A stretch of DNA of 64,000 bases. Origin: Apricaphanius iberus (Eukaryota; Chordata; Actinopteri; Cyprinodontiformes; Aphaniidae). The notes under the pieces are model-generated. The model ran no database searches. It was not told where the DNA came from and worked only from the letters and a program-made list of their open reading frames with translations. The stretch is from positions 1 to 64,000 of the forward strand of contig JAPXFQ010001140.1 of the NCBI GenBank assembly GCA_028564705.1, given 5' to 3'. The translations under genes and the position numbers were made by a program. Below, one piece after another: positions 23,059 to 33,511 of the stretch; the first letter of the stretch is position 1, and the number at the start of each line of letters is the position of its first letter.

Positions 23059-23132
23059 TGGCCTGTATGGGGATCAAACCCATGACCTTGGCGTTATTAG
23101 CACCATGCTCTGGCCAGCTGAGCTAACAGGCC
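23059..23132 (-). tRNA. tRNA-Ile(AAT), array copy 5
   Basis: 74 nt with intact stems, but the T loop is TTTGATC. This replaces the near-invariant C56 and weakens the B box; it may be a pseudogene. Confidence 0.6.
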
Positions 23133-23568
23133 TTGCAGTGCTAAAAAAGTTTCCCTAATTCAAAAAAAACAAAACAAAAAAACAACACAAAATAAAAAAA
23201 ACGGTTTTTGACTTTAGACATTTTACTTGTTAACATAAATCTCAAGAGCATGATAACAAGAAAGGAAACTGTAAATTCCTCTTAAAGTTTTAAATGTCAC
23301 CCTTCTAGAAGACGCTTTTTTTTATATCATTCAAATTCTGGGCTGCAGCAGTGGCCATTTTGGTGGATTGTGTTATAAGCAACATTGTCTTAATAGTTAG
23401 ACTTTCTGGGCATGTAAGATGTATAATTTGTCAATTAAATAAAGTAATTAAAAAGATGTTTTGATTGATAAGTGAGATGCAAAGGAGCATATGAAATGGA
23501 CATTAGCATTACTTTCAAACCTGAACTTGTTTACATATATTTTGTGGGAATGATTTGATCATGTGTGG

Positions 23569-23642
23569 TGGCCTGTATGGGGATCGAACCCATGACCTTG
23601 GCGTTATTAGCACCATGCTCTGGCCAGCTGAGCTAACAGGCC
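23569..23642 (-). tRNA. tRNA-Ile(AAT), array copy 6
   Basis: 74 nt, fully paired, T loop TTCGATC, encoded CCA after A73. Confidence 0.78.
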
Positions 23643-23796
23643 TTGAAGTGCTAAAAAAGTTTCCCTAATTCGAAAAAAACAAAACAAAAAAACAACAAAA
23701 TAAAAAAAACGGTTTTTGACTTTAGACATTTTACTTGTAAACATAAATCTCAAGAGCATGATAACAAGCAAGGAAATAGAAATTTCCTTTGTGGGT

Positions 23797-23827
23797 GTTG
23801 TTGTGGCCGAGTGGTTAAGGCGATGGA
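23797..23827 (+). pseudogene. tRNA-Ser 5' stub, copy 2
   Basis: Same truncated tRNA-Ser segment and same junction as at 21864, in another array unit. Confidence 0.7.
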
Positions 23828-24174
23828 TTTATGTTAGCATAAATCTCAAGAGCATGATAACAAGAAAGGAAACTGTAAATTCCTCTTGTAAACTTTTAAA
23901 TGTCACCCTTCTAGAAGACGTTTGTTTTATATCATTCAAATTCTGGGCTGCAGCAGTGGCCATTTAAGTGGATGTGTTATAAGTAACATGGTCTTAATAG
24001 TGAGACTTTCTGGGCATGTAAGATGTATAATTTGTCAATTAAATAAAGTATTTCAAAAGATGTTTTGATTGAAAAGTGAGATGCAAAGGGAGCATATGAA
24101 ATGGACATTAGCATTACTTTCAAACCTGAACTTGCTTACATAGTCTTTTGTGGGAATGATTTGATCATGTGTGG

Positions 24175-24248
24175 TGGCCTGTATGGGGATTGAACCCATG
24201 ACCTTGGTGTTATTAGCACCATGCTCTGGCCAGCTGAGCTAACAGGCC
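24175..24248 (-). tRNA. tRNA-Ile(AAT), array copy 7
   Basis: 74 nt. The anticodon stem is TGGTG/CACCA, which turns the T-G wobble of other copies into a T-A pair. T loop TTCAATC. Confidence 0.76.
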
Positions 24249-24839
24249 TTGCAGTGCTAAAAAAGTTTCCCTAATTCAAAAAAACAAAACAGAAAAACAA
24301 CACAAAATAAAAAACGGTTCTTGACTTTAAACATTTTACTTGTTAACATAAATCTCAAGAGCATGATAACAAGAAAGGAAACTGTAAATTCCTCTTAAAG
24401 TTTTAAATGTCACCCTTCTAGAAGACGTTTTTTTTTATATCATTCAAATTCTGGGCTGCAGCAGTGGCCATTTAGGTGGATTGTGTTATAAGCAACATGT
24501 TCTTAATAGTTAGACTTTCTGGGCATGTAATATGTATAATTTGTCAATTAAATAAAGTAATTCAAAAGATGTTTCGATTGATAAGTGACTTGCAAAGGGA
24601 GTCTATAAGAACATGTAAACTGGGACCTTTGGTGGTGTGTGTTATAAGCATCAAGGTCTGAATGGTTCCACTTTCTGTCCATGTGAGATGTAAAATTTGT
24701 CAATTAAATAAAGTAATTCAAAAGATGTTTTGATTGATAAGTGAGATGCAAAGGGAGCATATGAAATGGACATTAGCATTACTTTCAAACCTGAACTTGC
24801 TTACATAGTCTTTTGTGGGAATGATTTGATCATGTGTGG

Positions 24840-24913
24840 TGGCCTGTATGGGGATCGAACCCATGACCTTGGTGTTATTAGCACCATGCTCTGGCCAGCT
24901 GAGCTAACAGGCC
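24840..24913 (-). tRNA. tRNA-Ile(AAT), array copy 8
   Basis: 74 nt, fully paired with TGGTG/CACCA anticodon stem and T loop TTCGATC; encoded CCA. Confidence 0.78.
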
Positions 24914-25350
24914 TTGCAGTGCTAAAAAAGTTTCCCTAATTGAAAAAAACAAAACAAAAAAACAACACAAAATAAAAAAAACGGTTTTTGACTTTAGACA
25001 TTTTACTTGTTAACATAAATCTCAAGAGCATGATAACAAGAAAGGAAACTGTAAATTCCTCTTAAAGTTTTAAATGTCACCCTTCTAGAAGACGCTTTTT
25101 TTTATATCATTCAAATTCTGGGCTGCAGCAGTGGCCATTTAGGTGGATTGTGTTATAAGTAACATGGTCTTAATAGTGAGACTTTCTGGGCATGTAAGAT
25201 GTATAATTTGTCAATTAAATAAAGTAATTCAAAAGATGTTTTGATTGACAAGTGAGATGCAAAGGGAGCATATGAAATGGACATTAGCATTACTTTCAAA
25301 CCTGAACTTGCTTACATAGTCTTTTGTGGGAATGATTTGATCATGTGTGG

Positions 25351-25419
25351 TGGCCTGTATGGGGATTGAACCCATGACCTTGGCGTTATTAGCACCATGC
25401 TCTGGCCAGCTAACAGGCC
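25351..25419 (-). pseudogene. tRNA-Ile(AAT), array copy 9, D-arm deletion
   Basis: 69 nt: five bases of the D stem and loop are missing, so the D arm and A box are broken. The rest matches the other copies. Confidence 0.75.
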
Positions 25420-25859
25420 TTGCAGTGCTAAAAAAGTTTCCCTAATTCGAAAAAAACAAAACAAAAAAACAACACAAAATAAAAAAAACGGTTCTTGACT
25501 TTAGACATTTTACTTGTTAACATAAATCTCAAGAGCATGATAACAAGAAAGGAAACTGTAAATTCCTCTTGTAAAGTTTTAAATGTCACCCTTCTAGAAG
25601 ACGCTTTTTTTTATATCATTCAAATTCTGGGCTGCAGCAGTGGCCATTTTGGTGGATTGTGTTATAAGCAACATGGTCTTAATAGTTAGACTTTCTGGGC
25701 ATGTAAGATGTATAATTTGTCAATTAAATAAAGTAATTCAAAAGATGTTTTGATTGATAAGTGAGATGCAAAGGGAGCATATGAAATGGACATTAGCATT
25801 ACTTTCAAACCTGAACTTGCTTACATAGTCTTTTGTGGGAATGATTTGATCATGTGTGG

Positions 25860-25933
25860 TGGCCTGTATGGGGATCGAACCCATGACCTTGGCGTTATTA
25901 GCACCATGCTCTGGCCAGCTGAGCTAACAGGCC
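25860..25933 (-). tRNA. tRNA-Ile(AAT), array copy 10
   Basis: 74 nt, fully paired, T loop TTCGATC, encoded CCA after A73. Confidence 0.78.
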
Positions 25934-26370
25934 TTGCAGTGCTAAAAAAGTTTCCCTAATTCGAAAAAAACAAAACAAAAAAACAACACAAAAAAAAAAA
26001 ACGGTTTTTGACTTTAGACATTTTACTTGTTAACATAAATCTCAAGAGCATGATAACAAGAAAGGAAACTGTAAATTCCTCTTGTAAAGTTTTAAATGTC
26101 ACCCTTCTAGAAGACGTTTTTTTTTATATCATTCAAATTCTGGGCTGCAGCAGTGGCCATTTAGGTGGATGTGTTATAAGTAACATGGTCTTAATAGTGA
26201 GACTTTCTGGGCATGTAAGATGTATAATTTGTCAATTAAATAAAGTATTTCAAAAGATGTTTTGATTGAAAAGTGAGATGCAAAGGGAGCATATGAAATG
26301 GACATTAGCATTACTTTCAAACCTGAACTTGCTTACATAGTCTTTTGTGGGAATATTTGATCATGTGTGG

Positions 26371-26444
26371 TGGCCTGTATGGGGATCGAACCCATGACCT
26401 TGGCGTTATTAGCACCATGCTCTGGCCAGCTGAGCTAACAGGCC
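26371..26444 (-). tRNA. tRNA-Ile(AAT), array copy 11
   Basis: 74 nt, fully paired, T loop TTCGATC, encoded CCA after A73. Confidence 0.78.
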
Positions 26445-26880
26445 TTGCAGTGCTAAAAAAGTTTCCCTAATTCAAAAAACAAAACAGAAAAACAACACAA
26501 AATAAAAAACGGTTCTTGACTTTAGACATTTTACTTGTTAACATAAATCTCAAGAGCATTAATAACAAGAAAGGAAACTGTAAATTCCTCTTGTAAAGTT
26601 TTAAATGTCACCCTTCTAGAAGACGCTTTTTTTATATCATTCAAATTCTGGGCTGCAGCAGTGGCCATTTAGGTGGATTGTGTTATAAGTAACATGGTCT
26701 TAATAGTGAGACTTTCTGGGCATGTAAGATGTATAATTTGTCAATTAAATAAAGTAATTCAAAAGATGTTTTGATTGACAAGTGAGATGCAAAGGGAGCA
26801 TATGAAATGGACATTAGCATTACTTTCAAACCTGAACTTGCTTACATAGTCTTTTGTGGGAATGATTTGATCATGTGTGG

Positions 26881-26954
26881 TGGCCTGTATGGGGATTGAA
26901 CCCATGACCTTGGTGTTATTAGCACCATGCTCTGGCCAGCTGAGCTAACAGGCC
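26881..26954 (-). tRNA. tRNA-Ile(AAT), array copy 12
   Basis: 74 nt, fully paired with TGGTG/CACCA anticodon stem and T loop TTCAATC. Confidence 0.76.
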
Positions 26955-27391
26955 TTGCAGTGCTAAAAAAGTTTCCCTAATTCGAAAAAAACAAAACAAA
27001 AAAACAACAAAATAAAAAAAACGGTTTTTGACTTTAGACATTTTACTTGTTAACATAAATCTCAAGAGCATGATAACAAGAAAGGAAACTGTAAATTCCT
27101 CTTGTAAAGTTTTAAATGTCACCCTTCTAGAAGACGTTTTTTTTATATCATTCAAATTCTGGGCTGCAGCACTGGCCATTTTGGTGGATTGTGTTATAAG
27201 CAACATGGTCTTAATAGTTAGACTTTCTGGGCATGTAAGATGTATAATTTGTCAATTAAATAAAGTAATTCAAAAGATGTTTTGATTGATAAGTGAGATG
27301 CAAAGGGAGCATATGAAATGGACATTAGCATTACTTTCAAACCTGAACTTGCTTACATAGTCTTTTGTGGGAATGATTTGATCATGTGTGG

Positions 27392-27465
27392 TGGCCTGTA
27401 TGGGGATTGAACCCATGACCTTGGCGTTATTAGCACCATGCTCTGGCCAGCTGAGCTAACAGGCC
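27392..27465 (-). tRNA. tRNA-Ile(AAT), array copy 13
   Basis: 74 nt, fully paired, T loop TTCAATC, encoded CCA after A73. Confidence 0.76.
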
Positions 27466-27619
27466 TTGCAGTGCTAAAAAAGTTTCCCTAATTCGAAAAA
27501 AACAAAACAAAAAAACAACAAAATAAAAAAAACGGTTTTTGACTTTAGACATTTTACTTGTAAACATAAATCTCAAGAGCATGATAACAAGCAAGGAAAT
27601 AGAAATTTCCTTTGTGGGT

Positions 27620-27650
27620 GTTGTTGTGGCCGAGTGGTTAAGGTGATGGA
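27620..27650 (+). pseudogene. tRNA-Ser 5' stub, copy 3
   Basis: Same stub and junction as at 21864, with AAGGTGATGGA in place of AAGGCGATGGA. Confidence 0.7.
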
Positions 27651-27999
27651 TTTATGTTAGCATAAATCTCAAGAGCATGATAACAAGAAAGGAAACTGTA
27701 AATTCCTCTTGTAAAGTTTTAAATGTCACCCTTCTAGAAGACGCTTTTTTTTATATCATTCAAATTCTGGGCTGCAGCAGTGGCCATTTTGGTGGATTGT
27801 GTTATAAGCAACATGGTCTTAATAGTTAGACTTTCTGGGCATGTAAGTTGTATAATTTGTCAATTAAATAAAGTAATTCAAAAGATGTTTTGATTGATAA
27901 GTGAGTTGCAAAGCGAGGATATGATATGGACATTAGCATTACTTTCAAACCTGAACTTGCTTACATAGTCTTTTGTGGGAATGATTTGATCATGTGTGG

Positions 28000-28073
28000 T
28001 GGCCTGTATGGGGATTGAACCCATGACCTTGGCGTTATTAGCACCATGCTCTGGCCAGCTGAGCTAACAGGCC
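28000..28073 (-). tRNA. tRNA-Ile(AAT), array copy 14
   Basis: 74 nt, fully paired, T loop TTCAATC. Its 5' flank is cut about 24 bp upstream by the GC-rich insert, so any upstream promoter context differs from other copies. Confidence 0.74.
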
Positions 28074-28784
28074 TTGCAGTGCCAAGAAAGTTTCCCTTTT
28101 GGCCGCTCGGGACTTCGGTCTGCTCACGGGCCTGGCGCGGCATGTCCGGGGTACCCGAGTCGGTGGTGCGCCGGGTTCCGGCCTCGGCCCGGGGGTCCTC
28201 GGACGCTGGCGGTGCCTGGGGCGTCTCTTATTGGCGGGGAGGCTTTTTACCATCTAGCACAGGCGCTCTTTTTAACGGGGTGCGCTTGGGACGGGAGGGG
28301 GGAGGGCGTTGAGGGTGAGGGGGGGCTAAACTCAACCTGGGTGTCTAGTGACATGTGTTTTGTTAGCAGTGTGAATGTTGGGGAGGATTTAGGTATGCCC
28401 CTGGCATGGGGGCTGGTGGATTGCCGGGGCCCCCATGGGGCTCGGCGGTACCGCTGCCGTGGGCCCCGACTGGACGTGCTGGGGCCTCCCACCCCTGGTG
28501 GATCGGGCCGAACGGGGGTGCCTATTGGAGTCAGCAGGGGAGCTGGCTCCCTGGGGTTGGCAATGGTCACCCCAGTTATTTTCTCCCCATCCCCATGCCT
28601 CTGTCCACCTGCTCCTTCATTCTACCATTCACAAGGCCTTGGGACGTGGGCACGTCACTGGGGTGCGGGATGGAGCTTCCGTCTTCGCTACCCGGTGGCG
28701 GCCTGGGTCCCGATTTTATTGAGCAATTTAGACACTACACTTGCAACATTTACAGGGAACGCACATGTAGGGACCTGGCGGTGT

Positions 28785-28833
28785 GGCGCCACAGGCGAGG
28801 CCCCCCCGTTGTGGGGGCCTCGCCTGTGGTGCC
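28785..28833 (+). repeat. Perfect hairpin in the GC-rich element
   Basis: GGCGCCACAGGCGAGGCCCCC and its near-exact inverse GGGGGCCTCGCCTGTGGTGCC (one G-T pair) flank a 7-base loop, giving a 21-bp stem. The corresponding site in the second copy (about 57445-57492) also forms a stem. Confidence 0.8.
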
Positions 28834-30751
28834 GGCACCCACTGGTTAAACGCATCTAGACACTGAGGGCCCGGGGGGGGAGATGGGGGTACCCGGCAGT
28901 ATTCCCATGTCCCCCCCCTCTGTTTTAAGTGCACATTAGAACAACACGCAACAACACCACATTGAGCTGGGGGAGAGAGGCTGGGGGGTCTTTCCACACC
29001 CCTGTTCGTTGGACCATCAGGGGTCGGAGCCCGGATAGAACATCACGCCGTCTGGTCGGGGTCCTGGGCTGGTGGGCTGCTCTTGCCGGTGTGGGGCCTT
29101 GGCGGTCTACTTGTCCCCGTCCTGGTGGGCAAAGGGGTCTGTCTCCTGGGTGCAGGGGCAGGGTTCTCTACTGGGGCGTCTGTCCCTGGGCCTGGGAGTA
29201 TGGAGTATAGTGTACGTATGGGGGGTATGAATGAGGGTATAGCGTCCTTTTTTCGTATGTCCTGTATTTGTAAGAATGTGTACACATGAGAGGGAGGGTA
29301 CGTATGAGTGTCTCTGTCTGTCTATGTCTACCTGTCAGGTTGGGTGTTTGGCTGCTCTCTGGCCTGATGCATCTTCTTCCCTCCCCGTCACTCCCCGTCG
29401 GTGATGGTTGCTCCTGCCCGCTGGTTGATGATGACTCTCGATGCATGGGGCTGGGGGTCCCGGTTGCGGCCCGGCTCGGTCCTGGTGCATGTCGGGCGGG
29501 TCCTGGGTGGTCCGGTGTGTCGGGCGGCCGCTGTTTCGGGCCGATGTCCTCCTTGGATTGACTGGGGCACCTCTTATGGGGGTGCCGGGTTTGTAGAATA
29601 GGTTGGTGCCGTCCGGTGGATCGGTGGGGACCGTGCCTGGCGCCCAGTCCTCCTGCCGGTTCCAGGACTTCAGCTGGCTGGTCTGTTCGCCTGGTGGGGC
29701 TGTCCGGCATTGGCTGGGCCCCTGATCTTGGCGCCCCACGTGGGGCGGGATCTGGACCCTGGAGCTGGAAGATCTGGATGTCCAGGTGCCGGCTGGGCGC
29801 GGCCTGGGGAGGGCGTACATCCGCTGTGGCTCTTGCTGTGGCTCCCTGGCGTGTGGATGTGTGGAGGCGGGCCGGGTTGTTGGCGGTGGGTACTGGTCCG
29901 GGGTGGCGGCGGCGTGTGTTGTCCGTCGGTTGGCTGCGGGTCCTCCTTGCCTGCGGCGGCGGCGGGGGACCCTTGTCGGCTGGTCCCTGGTTGGGGCCCC
30001 GCTGGGGGGTGGGGTGCCCCTGGTCCCCGTGGCCTCCGGTTCCTGGTCCGGGCCCGCCCTGGCGTAGCCGGTTACCGGCGGAGCCCGTGGGCTCGTCACT
30101 GCGATCTCTCGGGCCCCAGCATCGCGGCTGGTGGGTGCTCCCCTGGGGCTTCCATCTGTTCCCCTCTTGGCGGGTGATCGACCCTGCGCTGATCCGCCTG
30201 TGGACTCTGTACTCTGTGGGACGCTGGATGCATACATCTCTTGCCTCCTCCATGTCTGTGCCGATTCCTGTAGGACGGATTGACGGTTCCTTACACCAGC
30301 TATCAATCACTTGCATGGGGAAACCTTATTCCGACCTGCATGCTCGCACACACATAGGTGTGGGGACATAGGTGAGGACGGACATATCTTAAGCTGAGGT
30401 TATCATCATTAGTTAGTTGTTCACAGGAGCTTACCAGAAACATTTGTATTATGTTCATTAATCAATGCTTGTGTGTAGTGAATGTGTAATTCTTTGTTTA
30501 TTCTACCAGATCCGAACTATTGGTTTGGTTCTGTACACTTTGTTGTTTTTGTTTTGTATTACTGTTTCTCTGCCGTCCGGCAGAGGTGGAGGACTGGGAT
30601 GTTTTCTTGTGTTCTTTATTTGCCTCCCTGTCTTGTGTCGTCGGTTCGCCCCTCTGTTGGTCCGGTTTCTTTTCTTCACCTTCTTCCTTTCTCCCTTCTT
30701 GTCTCAGTTTAATGTCCATGACGTCAGGAAATTGAACCCACAGTAATCACT

Positions 30752-30757
30752 AATAAA
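30752..30757 (+). terminator. Poly(A) signal of the GC-rich element
   Basis: AATAAA about 15 bases before the A-rich tail that abuts the target-site duplication. Confidence 0.75.
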
Positions 30758-31365
30758 GATTTTTCATACATAAAAACAAAAAAAGTTTCCCTAATTCGAA
30801 AAAAAACAAAACAAAAAAACAACACAAAATAAAAAAAACGGTTTTTGACTTTAGACATTTTACTTGTTAGCATAAATTTCAAGAGCATGATAACAAGAAA
30901 GGAAACTGTAAATTCCTCTTTTAAAGTTTTAAATGTCACCCTTCTAGAAGACGCTTTTTTTTATATCATTCAAATTCTGGGCTGCAGCAGTGGCCATTTT
31001 GGTGGATTGTGTTATAAGCAACATGGTCTTAATAGTTAGACTTTCTGGGCATGTAAGATGTATAATTTGTCAATTAAATAAAGTAATTCAAAAGATGTTT
31101 TGATTGATAAGTGACTTGCAAAGGGAGTCAATAAGAACATGTAAACTGGGACCTTTGGTGGTGTGTGTTATAATCATCAAGGTCTGAATGGTTCCACTTT
31201 CTGTCCATGTGAGATGTAAAATTTATCAAGTAAATAAAGTAATTCAAAAGATGTTTTGATTGTTAAGTGAGATGCAAAGGGAGCATATGAAATGGACATT
31301 AGCATTGCTTTCAAACCTGAACTTGCTTACATAGTCTTTTGTGGGAATGATTTGATCATGTGTGG

Positions 31366-31439
31366 TGGCCTGTATGGGGATCAAACCCATGACCTTGGCG
31401 TTATTAGCACCATGCTCTGGCCAGCTGAGCTAACAGGCC
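31366..31439 (-). tRNA. tRNA-Ile(AAT), array copy 15
   Basis: 74 nt, paired stems, T loop TTTGATC with the C56 change also seen in copy 5. The shared change suggests these two units derive from one parent. Confidence 0.6.
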
Positions 31440-31989
31440 TTGCAGTGCTAAAAAAGTTTCCCTAATTGAAAAAAACAAAACAAAAAAACAACACAAAATA
31501 AAAAAAACGGTTCTTGACTTTAGACATTTTACTTGTTAACATAAATCTCAAGAGCATGATAACAAGAAAGGAAACTGTAAATTCCTCTTGCAAAGTTTTA
31601 AATGTCCCCCTTCTAGAAGACGCTTTTTTTTATATCATTCAAATTCTGGGCTGCAGCAGTGGCCATTTTGGTGGATTGTGTTATAAGCAACATGGTCTTA
31701 ATAGTTAGACTTTCTGGGCATGTAAGATGTATAATTTGTCAATTAAATAAAGTAATTCAAAAGATGTTTTGATTGATAACATAAACATAACATTAACATA
31801 AATCTCAAGAGCATGATAACAAGAAAGGAAACTTTAAATTCATCTAGGTAAAGTTTCAAATGTCACCCTTCTAGAAGACATTTTTTTTATATCATTCAAA
31901 TACTGGGTTGCAGGACTAACCATTTTCGTGGATTGTGTTATAAGCCACATGGTCTTAAGGCATTATCCGGCTTAGTGTGGACGTGGCCT

Positions 31990-32400
31990 TAGTCTCTTCC
32001 TACAGTAGGTGCTCCTGACCCGCCCTGCTTGTCGACCCTGACTAAGATGGCATTCCAGTGGAGGAACATTCTCCACGTCCTGCTACCAACTTCTGCTTCA
32101 GTTCTGTTGCTCTTTCAGTGTCTCTGCTGCCTTCTCTAAACCCCAGACGGTCTAGGCAGATGACCACTCATGCTGAGCCTGCTTCTGCTGGAGGTTTCTA
32201 CCTGTTAAAAGGGAGTTTTTTCTCTCCACTGTCGCTTCATGCTTGCTCAGTTTTAGGGATTGCTGAGAAGTCACGACCCAATCTTCCGTGGTTCTCTAAT
32301 TCCTAAATTAAACATTGTATTGTAATAACTCTTCTTGTAAAGTGCCTTGAGATGACATCTGTTGTGAAATGGTGCTATATAAATAAACTGAATTGAATTG
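31990..32400 (+). mobile_element. L2-like LINE 3' end fragment
   Basis: 3' untranslated region of a teleost L2-like LINE, ending GTGCTATATAAATAAACTG plus an AATTG tail. The 3' end of the LINE at 34915-37262 is the same type on the opposite strand. No coding part is present. Confidence 0.75.
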
Positions 32401-32689
32401 GTTCTAGTTTGTTTTACTTGGGCCAATAGATCATCACACAAACAGTTAGCAAGGTAAACATTTATTCTGTCAACAAAATTTGAAATGTAACTGCCCAACA
32501 TCTTATGGCGATAAGTGCCAAAATACAGTTATAGCAAAAACTACTTCCCCGTTAGTGACTTACAAGAACAACAATGAATTTCTACATGTCAAGTTACTCA
32601 AATTTGCATTAGAATGGGTATCCCTGGTATACACAGTGCAATAACACCAACTGAACAGTTGCCAGTGCTAATTCAGTTTCATTTTCAAG

Positions 32690-33290
32690 GACAAGGAAAA
32701 GTTTTTTTTGTTTTTGTTTTTTGCTTGGACTGTATTTATAGCATGAAATATGTTCATAAATTTACCTGGACAATTTTGGAGTTACTTGAAGTAAATCGGG
32801 AGATATTTAGATCCATCACGTTGGTATACATATCCATTCAGTGGAAGTGGTCGGGGCAACGTCATTTCAGCCTCTAAATAAGACATTATCTTCCACAAAA
32901 GGCCTTTATTTCACTAGTGTTTAGTTATTGGTTTATGTACTATCCCACTTTTCCTTTGGAAGAAGATTCTTGCTCTTCTATGATTTCAGGAAAATGTAAG
33001 CAATCTTAGTAAAGTTTCAGCAAACCACAGAAGAAGCATTTAAAAAGGATGAAAACATAGCTGATCTGAAGGCAAAGAGGGATAGTAGAGCAACTAATAA
33101 CTAAACACTGGTGAAATGATGCCGTTTTGTGGCAGATGTCTTATTTAGAGGCTGAAATGACCTTGCCCCAATGACTTCCATTGAATGAATATGTATGCGA
33201 GGATGATGGATCTAAATAAATAAACATATTTCATACTACAAGGTCCAAGTAAAAAAAGAAAAAGAAAAACACAGTACTTCTCCTTTAAAT
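32690..33290. repeat. Large imperfect inverted repeat (~250-bp arms)
   Basis: The left arm (about 32690-32965) and the inverse of the right arm (about 33065-33290) share TTTCAGCCTCTAAATAAGAC, ATGAAATATGTT, GTGTTTAGTTATT and TAGATCCATCA in the same order, with small gaps. The spacer is about 100 bp. It could be an old foldback element or MITE. No coding sequence is seen in 32401-33503. Confidence 0.7.
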
Positions 33291-33511
33291 ATCAACCTAA
33301 ATAAAAAAATAAAAAAGTACAAATACAGTTCTACTGTTACAAGGCCAGAATGTACAACTTGGACTCAGTGGTAAACAACATTAAAAACTTAATTTGAACA
33401 CAACATTGCTGCCATGCTAAGAGAAGCTCCTAACTCTAAGGAAACCTCTGTTACCATTCAAGGGGTGTGATCAATTAGTAAAAATGCTTGAGTGTGTATC
33501 AGAGTTATAGT

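Larger units (their letters stand above)
28097..30781 (+). mobile_element. GC-rich non-coding retroposed element, copy 1 (2.7 kb)
   Basis: Strongly GC-rich block inside the A/T-rich array. AAAGTTTCCC at 28087-28096 recurs at 30782-30791, a 10-bp target-site duplication of array sequence. The right end carries AATAAA (30752-30757) followed by an A-rich tail, so it was copied from a polyadenylated + strand transcript. A related, shorter copy lies at about 56960-58350. Long overlapping open frames occur on both strands (for example 29168-30316 and 29335-30306 on -, 28074-28859 on +). They are G/P/R/A-rich, shift frame against each other and match no domain I know, so I treat them as products of composition. 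I do not recognise the family. Confidence 0.75.
20407..31957 (+). repeat. Tandem array of ~510-bp units, each with a tRNA-Ile(AAT)
   Basis: Direct tandem repeats sharing very similar blocks: GTGTTATAAG, TGTCAATTAAATAAAGTA, the tRNA-Ile segment on the - strand, an A-rich AAACAAAACAAAAAAACAAC stretch, CTCAAGAGCATGATAACAAG, and CACCCTTCTAGAAGACG. Distances between successive tRNA 3' ends are 511, 508, 753, 671, 510, 606, 665, 511, 509, 511, 510, 511 and 608 bp, then 671 once the insert at 28097-30781 and one duplication copy are removed. The longer units carry a ~97-bp insert with a tRNA-Ser stub, a ~160-bp extra block (near 22145, 22805, 24590 and 31112), or both. The last unit, from 31780, is degraded and ends near 31957. 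A small ORF starting MTLDILLVNI recurs in most units but is just the repeat. Confidence 0.93.

Noticed and set aside
28074..30371. Long overlapping open frames on both strands of the GC-rich block (up to 382 codons)
   Set aside because: Stop codons are rare in GC-rich DNA. The translations are G/P/R/A-rich, conflict between strands and frames, contain no domain, and are not kept open in the second copy.
28100..30400. CpG island or promoter of a host gene
   Set aside because: The block is bounded by a target-site duplication and a poly(A) tail, so its composition is explained by insertion, and no gene starts nearby.
21783..31708. Recurrent small ORF (MTLDILLVNI...) in array units
   Set aside because: It repeats because the DNA unit repeats; frameshifting indels between units break it, and no start context or domain supports coding.
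20407..31957. CRISPR-like array
   Set aside because: Units are ~510 bp with no short spacer pattern, in a vertebrate genome. They are tandem satellite units with tRNA.
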